Below, one piece after another: positions 6,485 to 13,514 of a stretch of 17,224 nucleotides of DNA (the stretch's first letter is position 1; every line of letters begins with the position of its first letter). Location: NCBI GenBank assembly GCA_013140405.1, contig JABFSV010000253.1, forward strand, positions 1-17,224. The letters are read 5' to 3'. Made by a program: the position numbers and the translations under genes. This stretch comes from Methyloglobulus sp. (lineage in GTDB: Bacteria; Pseudomonadota; Gammaproteobacteria; Methylococcales; Methylomonadaceae). The notes beneath the pieces are model-generated. The model made no database searches. It had not been told where the DNA came from and saw only the letters and a program-made list of their open reading frames with translations.

Positions 6485-6865
6485 TCAATAATTCCGATAC
6501 TGAACGATTGCGAACTGGAAAAAATCTTGCAGTTAAGTCGAGACGCAGGAGCAGTGGATGCCGGTTATGTGTTGTTACGTTTGCCGCATGAGGTGAAAGA
6601 TTTATTTGCCGAATAGCTACAAACCCATGAGCCGTTAAAAGCAGATCATGTGATGAATCGGATTTACGACTCTCGCGGCGGCAAAGCATACGATTCCACT
6701 TTCGATATTCGTATGCGCGGAACTGGACAATATGCCGAGCTACTTGCCCAACGTTTCCATTTGGCGATGAAAAAGCTGGCATTCCCTGGCTCACCTATCC
6801 TTAATGCCAGCCTATTCAGGCCGAAACCAATGTCTGGGCAAATGGATCTATTTGATTGCGATTAA
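6485..6865 (+). pseudogene. 3' remnant of a PA0069-family radical SAM gene
   Basis: One reading frame from about 6485 to the stop at 6863-6865 gives SIIPILNDCELEKILQLSRD, then AGYVLLRLPHEVKDLFAE, an amber stop at 6614-6616, then MNRIYDSRGGKAYDS and RMRGTGQYAELLAQRF. I recognise this as the C-terminal third of the PA0069-type radical SAM family; a Trp follows the FxE segment there, so TGG to TAG explains the stop. The N-terminal part with the CxxxCxxC iron-sulfur motif is absent; upstream is repeat and toxin-antitoxin sequence. The gene is therefore doubly dead, by 5' loss and a nonsense mutation. The remaining frame from 6650 is open but lacks a known domain on its own. Confidence 0.75.
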
Positions 6866-6994
6866 AAGACGCAAACGTTGGCAGATATTTGTTAAGCGTC
6901 AATAATGCTTGAAGATTGGGCAAGTTAATTGACTTGTTAAAGGTTAAAATACCAAATCACTGATAACCAGTAAGCTATTTAACGGAAAAATCGC

Positions 6995-7759
6995 ATGAAA
7001 ATCATTTCCTGGAATGTCAACGGCATCCGCGCGGTACAAAACAAAGGTTTTACCGAAACGCTGGCGCACCTTGATGCCGACTGTATTTTGTTGCAAGAAA
7101 CCAAAGCGCAGGCCGAGCAGATCAACAAAGCGCTGGAAGGCATCGACCATTACCACATTTATAACAACTGCGCCGAGCGTAAGGGCTACTCCGGCGTGAC
7201 AATCATGTCGCGGCACGAACCGCTGCAAATTATCCACGATATTGGCATTGCCGAACACGACCAAGAAGGCCGCGTGATTGTCGCCGAATTCGAGCAATTT
7301 TATCTGCTCGACGTGTATGTGCCGAATTCCGGCGAGGCATTGGCGCGACTGGATTACCGTAAGACTTGGGATACAGAGTTTCTAGCCTATTGCCAGCAAC
7401 TGCAAAGCAAAAAGCCGCTGATAGCCTGTGGCGATTTTAATGTCGCACACCAAGAAATCGACATTGCCCGCCCTAAACCAAACTACAATAAATCGTCCGG
7501 CTATACCCAGGTTGAAATCGACGGCTTCAGCCAGTTTTTGGATGCTGGTTTTGTCGATACCTTTAGGCATTTGCATCCCGACACCATTGCTTATAGCTGG
7601 TGGAGCTACCGTGCTGGTGCAAGAGTAAAAAACATCGGGTGGAGGATTGATTATGTACTAACGAGCCAACCATTAGTCGGCAAGGTTAAACAAGCTTTTA
7701 TCCTGCCGGAGATTGCAGGATCAGATCATTGTCCGGTAGGAATTGAAATTGATCTTTGA
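6995..7759 (+). CDS. xthA: Exodeoxyribonuclease III / AP endonuclease
   Basis: Cytoplasmic Mg2+-dependent enzyme that cuts DNA 5' of abasic sites and degrades 3' ends; part of base excision repair. The 254-residue protein shows the complete family fold. Visible are WNVNG with Asn7, LLQETK with the metal-binding Glu35, DVYVPN with Tyr108, the GDFNVA block with Asp147 and Asn149, and C-terminal GSDHCPVG with Asp244 and His245. KGYSGV and WSYRAGARVKNIGWRIDY are also conserved. Length is normal. The ribosome binding site is weak. It is followed in the same direction by a uracil-DNA-glycosylase-like gene, so the pair could act in succession: base removal, then strand cutting. Confidence 0.96.
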   Translation: MKIISWNVNGIRAVQNKGFTETLAHLDADCILLQETKAQAEQINKALEGIDHYHIYNNCAERKGYSGVTIMSRHEPLQIIHDIGIAEHDQEGRVIVAEFEQFYLLDVYVPNSGEALARLDYRKTWDTEFLAYCQQLQSKKPLIACGDFNVAHQEIDIARPKPNYNKSSGYTQVEIDGFSQFLDAGFVDTFRHLHPDTIAYSWWSYRAGARVKNIGWRIDYVLTSQPLVGKVKQAFILPEIAGSDHCPVGIEIDL

Positions 7760-7852
7760 AACGCCTGAATCCAAGTTTTCGATATTCCCTCACCACCTCT
7801 CTCCCACAAAGGAAGAGGGCTTTCTCTCGTATCCTGAAACTCATTCGTCTTT

Positions 7853-8473
7853 ATGACTAACCGTGATCAAATCATGCGCGACCATCGGATCGCATTAGCG
7901 AGTTGCACAAAATGCCCTGAGATGATCGGCCCAGTGGTGAGTGGCAGCCCAGTGTTGTCACCGATTTTATTGATCGGTCAAGCGCCCGGCGACAAGGAAG
8001 GCGGTTTCGGCAAACCCTTTGCCTGGACGGCCGGTAAAACGATGTTCAAATGGTTCGAGCGCATAGGGCTTGATGAAGAGACGTTTCGCCAGCGTGTGTA
8101 TATGGCTGCGGTGTGTCGCTGCTTTCCTGGGAAAAATCCAAAGGGTGGCGACCGCGTGCCCAATAAGGATGAAATTTCTAATTGCTCCAATTGGCTGCAA
8201 GCCGAAATCGATTTGCTTAAACCTGACTTGATCTTACCAGTCGGGAAATTGGCGATCAGCCAATTAATGGCGGTCAATAAGTTGAATGAGGTGATCGGAA
8301 AAATGCATTCGGTCAACTTTCATGGACATCTTAGCGAGGCCATCCCCCTGCCCCATCCGTCCGGTGCATCAACCTGGCATCGAATGGAACCCGGCATTAG
8401 TTTATTGGAATCTGCATTGTCGTTATTGCAAGAACACAAAGCTTGGCAGCAGGTATGCCAAGCAAGCATTTAG
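7853..8473 (+). CDS. Uracil-DNA glycosylase family Fe-S protein
   Basis: A 206-residue uracil-DNA-glycosylase superfamily protein, which would remove uracil or a related damaged base from DNA. Motif 1 is IGQAPGDKEGGFGKPF (41-56) and motif 2 is LPHPSGAST near residue 170; both resemble the family 4/5 enzymes. Cysteines at 18, 21, 88 or 90 and 111 can supply the four ligands of the [4Fe-4S] cluster of those families. The HPSG form of motif 2 differs from HPAA of well-studied family 4 members, so the substrate range is uncertain. No clear ribosome binding site precedes the ATG. The gene is 93 bases downstream of xthA and converges on the Fe-S protein gene at 8493. Confidence 0.87.
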   Translation: MTNRDQIMRDHRIALASCTKCPEMIGPVVSGSPVLSPILLIGQAPGDKEGGFGKPFAWTAGKTMFKWFERIGLDEETFRQRVYMAAVCRCFPGKNPKGGDRVPNKDEISNCSNWLQAEIDLLKPDLILPVGKLAISQLMAVNKLNEVIGKMHSVNFHGHLSEAIPLPHPSGASTWHRMEPGISLLESALSLLQEHKAWQQVCQASI

Positions 8474-8492
8474 GTTAACTGCCTGGATTACT

Positions 8493-9731
8493 TTACTTCT
8501 TAAGCTGTCTTGAAAGCAGCAATAAAGGATGCTCAACCTTAATGCCTTCGTCAGCTAGAAAGAGCACACAACCGAAATTGCTGCTAACAACCACATCAAC
8601 GTGTGCTGCGGTAATGGTTTGCTGTTTCAACGTCTTTAACTGTGCAGCATTTTCAGGATGGGTCAACATATAGCTGCCGCCCGAACCACAACAGATATGA
8701 TTATCTTCCAATGGAACTAAGCTAATACCAGGGAATTTTTGCAACAGCACATAAACACCTTGCTGATTTTTTAGCACGTTGCGCTGGCTACAGGGCTCAT
8801 GTATGGCTACTTTCAAATTGGATGGCTTTAATTGCAAATCATCCGGCCAATGTTTTAGCAAAAAGTCGTTAATGTCAGACAAACGCCCACTGAACAACCT
8901 CCCTGCTTCGTTGTTGTTTCGGTTAGATTCGCTCAACATTGCCCCGCAACCGCTGGCGGTATAAAGCACCGCGTCAACATCCAACGCATTGAAGATTTTG
9001 ATGTTGTTATTGATAAGATCTTCGGCGGACTTGCCACTGTGTTGGTGAATCGCGCCGCAACAGCCTTGCTGAGGCGGCACAAGTACCTCGAAGCCTATGA
9101 CATTTAACAGCTTAATCGCCGCCAGTAAGGTCTCTCTGTCAAAGTGTTCGACAATACAACCAGTGAACAATGCAACCCGTCCACGTTTGGTGATAGAGCT
9201 TGGGTAGAAACCGGCCAATGGGGTTAAAGCCGGTGTTCTGACAAGCGATTCAGCGTCAGCCAAGCGCAATTTATTCAGTAACCCGCTACGCCGAAGTGGT
9301 TGTTGTAAACCCGATTTCAAATAAGCAGCAAGCAATGGCATTAGCCTACTTCGCCACTGCTTATTTTCTATTAGCCAAAATGCCAGTTTTGCCAACCAAA
9401 TCGGCTTATTGCTTATCTGGGCTTGAGCATCATCGAACAATTGCCCGTAAGCCATCTTGCTTGGGCAAACCGTCTCACAGGCACGGCATTGCAGGCAGTT
9501 ATCCAGATGTAAGCGTTCTTCGTCACTTACGGGTAACTTCTCTACCAGGATTTTGCTGATGGTACGGATACGTCTGCGCGGGGTTTCTTCACCAGTCTGG
9601 AACAAACGGAACGTCGGGCAACTGCTGATGCACATGCCGCAGCGCATACACTCGCCGGCATCAGGAATATATGGCTCGGAGTCAGTTTGCCCTTCGGGTT
9701 CAGTGACATCCATGTCCATAGTTTCAAACAC
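8493..9731 (-). CDS. glcF: Glycolate oxidase iron-sulfur subunit-like (GlcF) protein
   Basis: A 412-residue electron-transfer protein. Two ferredoxin-type clusters are visible: CMRCGMCISSCP (Cys 28, 31, 34, 38) and CLQCRACETVCP (Cys 79, 82, 85, 89). Two CCG domains follow, with GCCGAIHQHSGK near 223 and CCGSGGSYM near 348. This order and length are those of GlcF, the Fe-S subunit of glycolate dehydrogenase, though the same architecture occurs in LutA/HdrD-like proteins. The flavin subunits GlcD and GlcE are not in the window. I chose the GTG start at 9731 because GGAG lies 7 bases upstream; in-frame ATGs four and six codons later have no such site. It starts one base after the 147-aa gene ends, so the two are co-translated. 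Confidence 0.85.
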   Translation of the reverse strand: MFETMDMDVTEPEGQTDSEPYIPDAGECMRCGMCISSCPTFRLFQTGEETPRRRIRTISKILVEKLPVSDEERLHLDNCLQCRACETVCPSKMAYGQLFDDAQAQISNKPIWLAKLAFWLIENKQWRSRLMPLLAAYLKSGLQQPLRRSGLLNKLRLADAESLVRTPALTPLAGFYPSSITKRGRVALFTGCIVEHFDRETLLAAIKLLNVIGFEVLVPPQQGCCGAIHQHSGKSAEDLINNNIKIFNALDVDAVLYTASGCGAMLSESNRNNNEAGRLFSGRLSDINDFLLKHWPDDLQLKPSNLKVAIHEPCSQRNVLKNQQGVYVLLQKFPGISLVPLEDNHICCGSGGSYMLTHPENAAQLKTLKQQTITAAHVDVVVSSNFGCVLFLADEGIKVEHPLLLLSRQLKK

Positions 9732-9732
9732 G

Positions 9733-10176
9733 TCAGGACTCCATCACCTTGACATAAGCATGCCGTAGCAATTCCATTTCGGCTGGCGGTCTATTACGCA
9801 ATTCCGGCAATGTCCTCATTCGGCAATCCCTGCTTTGCATCAGCTTATGTGGCGGATCCAGTAACATGAAGCGCACCATGTAAACCGTAATGATTCCATC
9901 CGGGGTGTCCATTTGTTCGCTAAAGCCCGCTTCAGCTTTTAGTAAATCATTATCTAGGCTTAATAGCTGATTGATATTATTAACCAGCATGGCTGGATGC
10001 AAACTCACTTTAGTCTCTTCAAATTCTTCCTGTTCCAAGGCACTGGATAACCCCGGTAATGGCTCAGGAAAACAAATGCTCCCGTTACTGTGTTGGGCAA
10101 ATAAGGTCAACGCGCTGATGTCGCCCTTGTAGTAGAGCAGCAGACGGTGTTTGGCAAAAGCGCTTTGTGGACTCAT
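9733..10176 (-). CDS. Conserved-looking protein of unknown function upstream of glcF
   Basis: I do not recognise this 147-residue protein. It has no signal peptide, membrane segment or Cys cluster. The middle reads as mixed alpha/beta with a long acidic stretch (about 45-95). The C-terminal third, with FMLLDPPHKL and then RTLPELRNRPPAEMELLRHA, is regular and probably helical. The start at 10176 is the first ATG after an in-frame stop; there is no strong ribosome binding site. Its stop is one base before the GTG of the GlcF-like gene, so a shared operon and possibly a shared complex is likely. About 120 bases with two hairpins separate it from nif11 upstream. Confidence 0.7.
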   Translation of the reverse strand: MSPQSAFAKHRLLLYYKGDISALTLFAQHSNGSICFPEPLPGLSSALEQEEFEETKVSLHPAMLVNNINQLLSLDNDLLKAEAGFSEQMDTPDGIITVYMVRFMLLDPPHKLMQSRDCRMRTLPELRNRPPAEMELLRHAYVKVMES

Positions 10177-10205
10177 CAGCTTTTAATGTATTTGTGGTTT
10201 TTATA

Positions 10206-10236
10206 ATGGCGGAGATAATGTTACAAAATCCGCCAT
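10206..10236. terminator. Hairpin between nif11 and the glcF operon
   Basis: ATGGCGGA (10206-10213) and TCCGCCAT (10229-10236) form a perfect 8-bp stem with a 15-base loop, downstream of nif11 in the transcribed direction. There is no uridine tract right after it, so it is at best a weak or factor-dependent terminator, or an mRNA 3'-end stabiliser. Confidence 0.4.
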
Positions 10237-10257
10237 CAAGAAGCCGATTAAGACCTA

Positions 10258-10281
10258 CTGCTTATTATGACTTCTAAGCAG
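10258..10281. terminator. Second hairpin just after nif11
   Basis: CTGCTTA (10258-10264) and TAAGCAG (10275-10281), a perfect 7-bp stem with a 10-base loop, begins about a dozen bases after the nif11 stop. Together with the stem at 10206-10236 it suggests this gap marks the end of the nif transcript or a processing point. Confidence 0.35.
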
Positions 10282-10293
10282 AACCTTATACAT

Positions 10294-10512
10294 TTAAACC
10301 CTCAGCAACGCCTTGGCCATTTTTTCTGACAGCTGCGCTTCGACAAATTGCGGTTCGTTGGGTGGATAAAGTTCTACCTCATCCAGTTCAAAGTTATATT
10401 CTTTGCCCAAAGCAATTAACTCCCTGATTTTTTGAACGCCCAACAGTTTCTCTTTTAATTCAGGGTCTGCTTTGGCTTGCTCAGAAAATGCTTTTATTTG
10501 TGCAATTGACAT
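10294..10512 (-). CDS. Nif11 domain protein
   Basis: A 72-residue Nif11-family protein. MSIAQIKAFSEQAKADPELKEKL and the following helix IRELIALGKEYNFELD match the helical Nif11 domain. That domain is found in small proteins of nitrogen-fixing bacteria and as leader regions of some RiPP precursors; its biochemical role is not established. No double-Gly leader cleavage site or Cys-rich core follows the domain and no maturation enzyme is nearby, so the nif-associated form, not a peptide precursor, is the better reading. The start at 10512 is supported by AGGAG upstream; a frame extending to 10548 would add a short basic leader without a ribosome binding site. It is the last of the nif-type genes in the block. 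Confidence 0.85.
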   Translation of the reverse strand: MSIAQIKAFSEQAKADPELKEKLLGVQKIRELIALGKEYNFELDEVELYPPNEPQFVEAQLSEKMAKALLRV

Positions 10513-10574
10513 AGTACTTACTCCTATTTTGTGTGCTTTGACTTTCAAAGCGGTTGATAAAATCTTTGTTAAAT

Positions 10575-11537
10575 CTATACGCTGTAAGGGGTATTAACCC
10601 AATCTTTTAATACCGCAACATCCCGTTCCGGCAGGTAAGAAAAATCCCCGCTGACATCCTTATAAACTGCGACTCCGATTTGCGGTAAAACCAGCTTGCC
10701 TTTTGCCATGTAAAAAAACCAGGCAAAGGGATAGCCCGCCTGACGGTCAAAACGGCTCAGCAGGTTAGACAATGCTGTGCCTTTTTTGCCGCTGACATCC
10801 TCCATTTGCAGGACATTTTTTTGCTGGGTATTGACGATTTCAACATTGATTATTTGCTCGCCAAATCGTCCGGTGTTACGGAAAGGCCGGACAATCCAAT
10901 CATCAGAAAGGACGGCTTTTTGCCCAGCGCTGCTCCTGTTCCAATCATCCATAAAACTCTGTACAGGATGTTCTTCGATATGGTATTTATTGATTTCATC
11001 CATAAAAACCGCGACATCGGTCTTACGCTTATAGGAATAACGTGCTGCACCAATACTGAATGCTTCTAAGCAATCAGGATTCAGCGGATCAATAAATTCT
11101 TCTAAATCTTCCGGTGGATTATGCTCACTAACCAATAGCCGATCCGAAATTTCATGGGTTTTATCGATGTCGATCTGGATAAAATCTTCGGCTTTAGTTC
11201 CGGTTTGAACAACAAAATGCAGGGTATTTCCGGTTTGCCGTGTGGCAATCAACTTTTCTTCTTGAGCGTGTTCGATTAAAGTCTGTAAGTTTTTGCCACA
11301 ATTGATAAAAGTCCTTTCCGTCCACTCCACCAAATCCTGGGCAATACGGTTACCTTGCATATCAACAATACCCCCAAGCCGATACCATTCATCGCCAACT
11401 CTAGCTAACCTTACTTTATGGCTGGGGATAAGTTCTTGAAGTTTAGCAAGCAGCAATTCGTCATCCGCGCTGGGTAGAATCTGCTTGCAGAGTTTTGCGA
11501 GCTGTTGTCCATCAAGTTGAAAATCAAGGTCATCCAT
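10575..11537 (-). CDS. Uncharacterised nif-linked protein
   Basis: A 320-residue protein I cannot name. It starts two bases after the LRV gene's stop codon, at MDDLDFQLDGQQLAKLCKQI; the reading frame is open farther upstream, but that extension lies inside the LRV gene and is a shadow. The sequence is rich in acidic and aromatic residues, with a helical N-terminus, a middle stretch with DPLNPDCLEAFSIGAARYSY, and a C-terminal region with SRFDRQAGYPFAWFFYMAKG. No signal peptide, membrane helix, Cys cluster, Walker motif or other catalytic signature is visible, so it is probably a cytoplasmic structural or accessory protein. Tight coupling to LRV suggests that the two products act together in nitrogenase function or protection. 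Confidence 0.75.
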   Translation of the reverse strand: MDDLDFQLDGQQLAKLCKQILPSADDELLLAKLQELIPSHKVRLARVGDEWYRLGGIVDMQGNRIAQDLVEWTERTFINCGKNLQTLIEHAQEEKLIATRQTGNTLHFVVQTGTKAEDFIQIDIDKTHEISDRLLVSEHNPPEDLEEFIDPLNPDCLEAFSIGAARYSYKRKTDVAVFMDEINKYHIEEHPVQSFMDDWNRSSAGQKAVLSDDWIVRPFRNTGRFGEQIINVEIVNTQQKNVLQMEDVSGKKGTALSNLLSRFDRQAGYPFAWFFYMAKGKLVLPQIGVAVYKDVSGDFSYLPERDVAVLKDWVNTPYSV

Positions 11538-11539
11538 TA

Positions 11540-12316
11540 TTATGCTTCCGGCTGTTCGGTTCGATGAGCGTCTTGTGCAGTACTGTTCAACCGTTCCTGT
11601 ACCGCCGCCCTGACATCGGGTTCGGGATCGTCTATCAGGCAGACTAATGCCTCTGGGGCAACTCGCTGGACTGCCGTGTAACGCACCACCCAATCGGCAT
11701 CGTTCAATAAGATGACGGCATCAGAAGGATTCATACGTTCAGCAACAATGCGCCTGACTTCAGGGGCATCGTCATCTGCCATTAAGCCTAAACTGACTTC
11801 GGGCAAGCGTTCCGCCACCACTTTCCTGACCTGCATATCTTTGTCGCGAATCAGCCGGAATAAACGACCTATTGGCAATCTTCTGGCGACAGTTAATCTG
11901 ACAATATAATCGGGATCATTAGCGAGCTTTTCCAGTTCTTCCGGCGCAATGCGGTCGGCGACAGTCATACGCACTTCACGGTCAGGGTCGTCAATCAGAT
12001 GGATAAGTTGCGCTTGAGGAATGCGATAAGCAACCGCTCGCCTTACCACCTCATCTACATCATTTATTAGTTCAAACAAAGCTTTTTGCGGCGCGTAACG
12101 GACGGCAATTGCGCGCCGTTCCCAGAAATTATCATGTAGGTACTGTTCGGCATAGGCTGGGTTAAGGCGAAAAAATCGGTCGATTTGCCGTCCACTTTCA
12201 ATAAACACGCAGGTATCGCCGGGCATACAACGCCCCATCAATAGCGTTTTGCCACGAAAAGGGCACAAGCTGCAATTCGCAACGGGTACGCTAACAGGTT
12301 TTCCCCCACTAGACAT
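11540..12316 (-). CDS. Leucine-rich repeat variant (LRV) 4Fe-4S protein
   Basis: A 258-residue homologue of the LRV protein encoded next to nif genes in Azotobacter vinelandii, whose structure has an N-terminal [4Fe-4S] cluster followed by an alpha/3-10 helical solenoid. Here the cluster motif is NCSLCPF then MGRCMPGDTCVF: Cys 15, 18, 30 and 36. From about residue 60 there are some eight repeats of about 24 residues built on the pattern DPDxxVRxxVAxRxxxxxLxxL, for example DPDREVRMTVADRI, DPDYIVRLTVARRL and DDAPEVRRIVAERM. The function in nitrogen fixation is unknown; a redox or protein-docking role is usually suggested. Length is close to the 244 residues of the Azotobacter protein. It starts 14 bases after the 88-aa gene and ends 2 bases before the 320-aa gene. 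Confidence 0.9.
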   Translation of the reverse strand: MSSGGKPVSVPVANCSLCPFRGKTLLMGRCMPGDTCVFIESGRQIDRFFRLNPAYAEQYLHDNFWERRAIAVRYAPQKALFELINDVDEVVRRAVAYRIPQAQLIHLIDDPDREVRMTVADRIAPEELEKLANDPDYIVRLTVARRLPIGRLFRLIRDKDMQVRKVVAERLPEVSLGLMADDDAPEVRRIVAERMNPSDAVILLNDADWVVRYTAVQRVAPEALVCLIDDPEPDVRAAVQERLNSTAQDAHRTEQPEA

Positions 12317-12330
12317 GCAATCTATTCCGT

Positions 12331-12597
12331 TTAGTCTGGGATAACTTCTGCCACGACAACTCCCGTTGCAGCCTCATAATCATTGGTTAAACACATACAG
12401 TGTTCTCGTCCGTCAACCAGATAAAGATTGAAGGCTGACTTTTCGATGATTGGCTCATTATTGGGCAAATCGTCATCCATACAGTAAGTAAAATGGATAG
12501 ATTGATATTGCTGCCTTAGCGTTGAAACGGTGGACTCATCAACACCTAGAGTCTCAATACTTACAGCAATTTCGCTGAGTTTTTCTGCACTTATCAT
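12331..12597 (-). CDS. Small conserved nif-cluster protein of unknown function
   Basis: An 88-residue acidic protein whose ATG overlaps the nifY-type stop codon (ATGA), so expression is coupled. MISAEKLSEIAVSIETLGV is a likely helix; the rest, with IHFTYCMDDDLP, SAFNLYLVDGREHCMCL and a final VVVAEVIPD, looks like a compact alpha/beta fold. Three Cys are present (one in TYCMD, two in HCMCL) but not in a standard cluster motif. A small protein sits at the same place between nifY and LRV in Azotobacter-type nif clusters, and I think this is that family (possibly the one filed as DUF6129, from memory and unchecked). Role unknown. Confidence 0.75.
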   Translation of the reverse strand: MISAEKLSEIAVSIETLGVDESTVSTLRQQYQSIHFTYCMDDDLPNNEPIIEKSAFNLYLVDGREHCMCLTNDYEAATGVVVAEVIPD

Positions 12598-13307
12598 CCT
12601 ATTGCTTCCCTTTCAAACCTGAATCGATCAGCAGACTCAATACCCATAGCCTTAGCAAGCCATGGTGGTGGTGTGCCAGCTATCACCCCCTGTAATTGGC
12701 CTACAACTTCTATTATCGATTCAACAGAAGGCAGTTTAATTGGGTGGATACCCAACCTGACAATCTTGGCTGCTGCGGGTCCACCCACGGATGTCAAATA
12801 AAGCACTTGGCAATCCTGGATGAGCTCTGCTCGAAATACATTTTTATCATCCACTTCCAAACCTGCCGGAATAGCTGTTCCGCGAATGTCGATTAACCGA
12901 ATCTCATCGGCGGAGACTTGATAAATCATGAATTGAGCACACGAACCAAAATGACCGTTGACATTAATATTATCGTCACTGGCGACTGCAATACGGACCG
13001 ACCCAGGCATATCACCTTCATTAAAATCAATAATTTTTGGCTTTAGTGTTCCAGCTGCTTCAACTTGATGCTTAAGAATGTGCAACGCAGATTTAAGGGT
13101 GACGTCGTCCAGGTCAGAAAATTCGCCATCTTGCGCTGATTTAAACGTTTTCAGGTTGAGGCCAGTTAGCTTATCTTCGGTGATAGGCAAGCCAACGCAA
13201 TCAGTCAGGACGGTAAACAGGCGTTTGGCATCGGTATCGGGCAAAGCACGAGCAGCAAGCCCGATCCTTAAGGCCAGTTCTCTTGAGAGCGTGTTCTGGC
13301 TGCTCAT
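12594..13307 (-). CDS. nifY: NifY/NafY-family FeMo-cofactor-binding protein
   Basis: A 237-residue two-domain protein. Residues 1 to about 90 are all-helical, like the N-terminal domain of NafY/NifY that contacts apo-dinitrogenase. Residues about 103-215 form the NifX/NifB-C type cofactor-binding domain: VRIAVASDD, then NGHFGSCAQFMIY with His119 and Cys123, and later SVGGPAAAKIVRLGIHPI. A His in the same GHFG segment binds FeMo-co in Azotobacter NafY. The family keeps apo-NifDK competent and delivers or holds FeMo-co. Its position shortly after nifT fits nifY. NafY and NifX belong to the same superfamily, and NifX lacks the helical N-domain, so nifY or nafY is the better name. It begins 4 bases after the ferredoxin gene ends. 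Confidence 0.88.
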   Translation of the reverse strand: MSSQNTLSRELALRIGLAARALPDTDAKRLFTVLTDCVGLPITEDKLTGLNLKTFKSAQDGEFSDLDDVTLKSALHILKHQVEAAGTLKPKIIDFNEGDMPGSVRIAVASDDNINVNGHFGSCAQFMIYQVSADEIRLIDIRGTAIPAGLEVDDKNVFRAELIQDCQVLYLTSVGGPAAAKIVRLGIHPIKLPSVESIIEVVGQLQGVIAGTPPPWLAKAMGIESADRFRFEREAIG

Positions 13308-13311
13308 GGCA

Positions 13312-13512
13312 TTATGCCTCTAATGGCAGAATGCAATTATCAATTGGGCAGACCTTGACACACTGGGGTACATCGAAATCGCCCTCGCATTCTGTGCAGG
13401 TTTTTTTATCTATTTTGAAAACAATGGAACCTTCTGTGATGGAATTGGTTGGGCAGACTGGTTCGCAGTCGCCACATGAAATACAATCCGCTTCAACAAT
13501 ATATAAAGCCAT
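13312..13512 (-). CDS. 2[4Fe-4S] ferredoxin, nif-linked
   Basis: A 66-residue ferredoxin with two cluster motifs: CISCGDCEPVCP (Cys 10, 13, 16, 20) and CTECEGDFDVPQCVKVCP (Cys 39, 42, 51, 55). The eight-residue insertion between the second and third Cys of the second motif marks the Allochromatium-type (FdxN-like) low-potential ferredoxins. These are candidate electron donors to nitrogenase reductase or to cofactor synthesis. It is soluble, and an extra Cys60 is present. AGGAGA before the ATG lies in the end of nifT, whose stop is two bases away, so it is firmly in the nif operon. Confidence 0.93.
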   Translation of the reverse strand: MALYIVEADCISCGDCEPVCPTNSITEGSIVFKIDKKTCTECEGDFDVPQCVKVCPIDNCILPLEA

Positions 13513-13514
13513 GA

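Noticed and set aside
6929..6957. Promoter for xthA from TTGACT at 6929
   Set aside because: No acceptable -10 box is found at 15-19 bases; TAAAAT at 6945 is too close.
7778..7819. Hairpin between xthA and the glycosylase gene
   Set aside because: The pyrimidine-rich CCTCTCTCC and GGAAGAGGG arms pair only imperfectly and no U-tract follows; probably a decayed intergenic repeat, too weak to annotate.
11540..11693. 5' extension of the 320-aa gene's frame to 11693
   Set aside because: It lies entirely within the LRV coding sequence, has a low-complexity Arg/Gly/Ser translation, and an ATG two bases after the LRV stop gives a sensible start.
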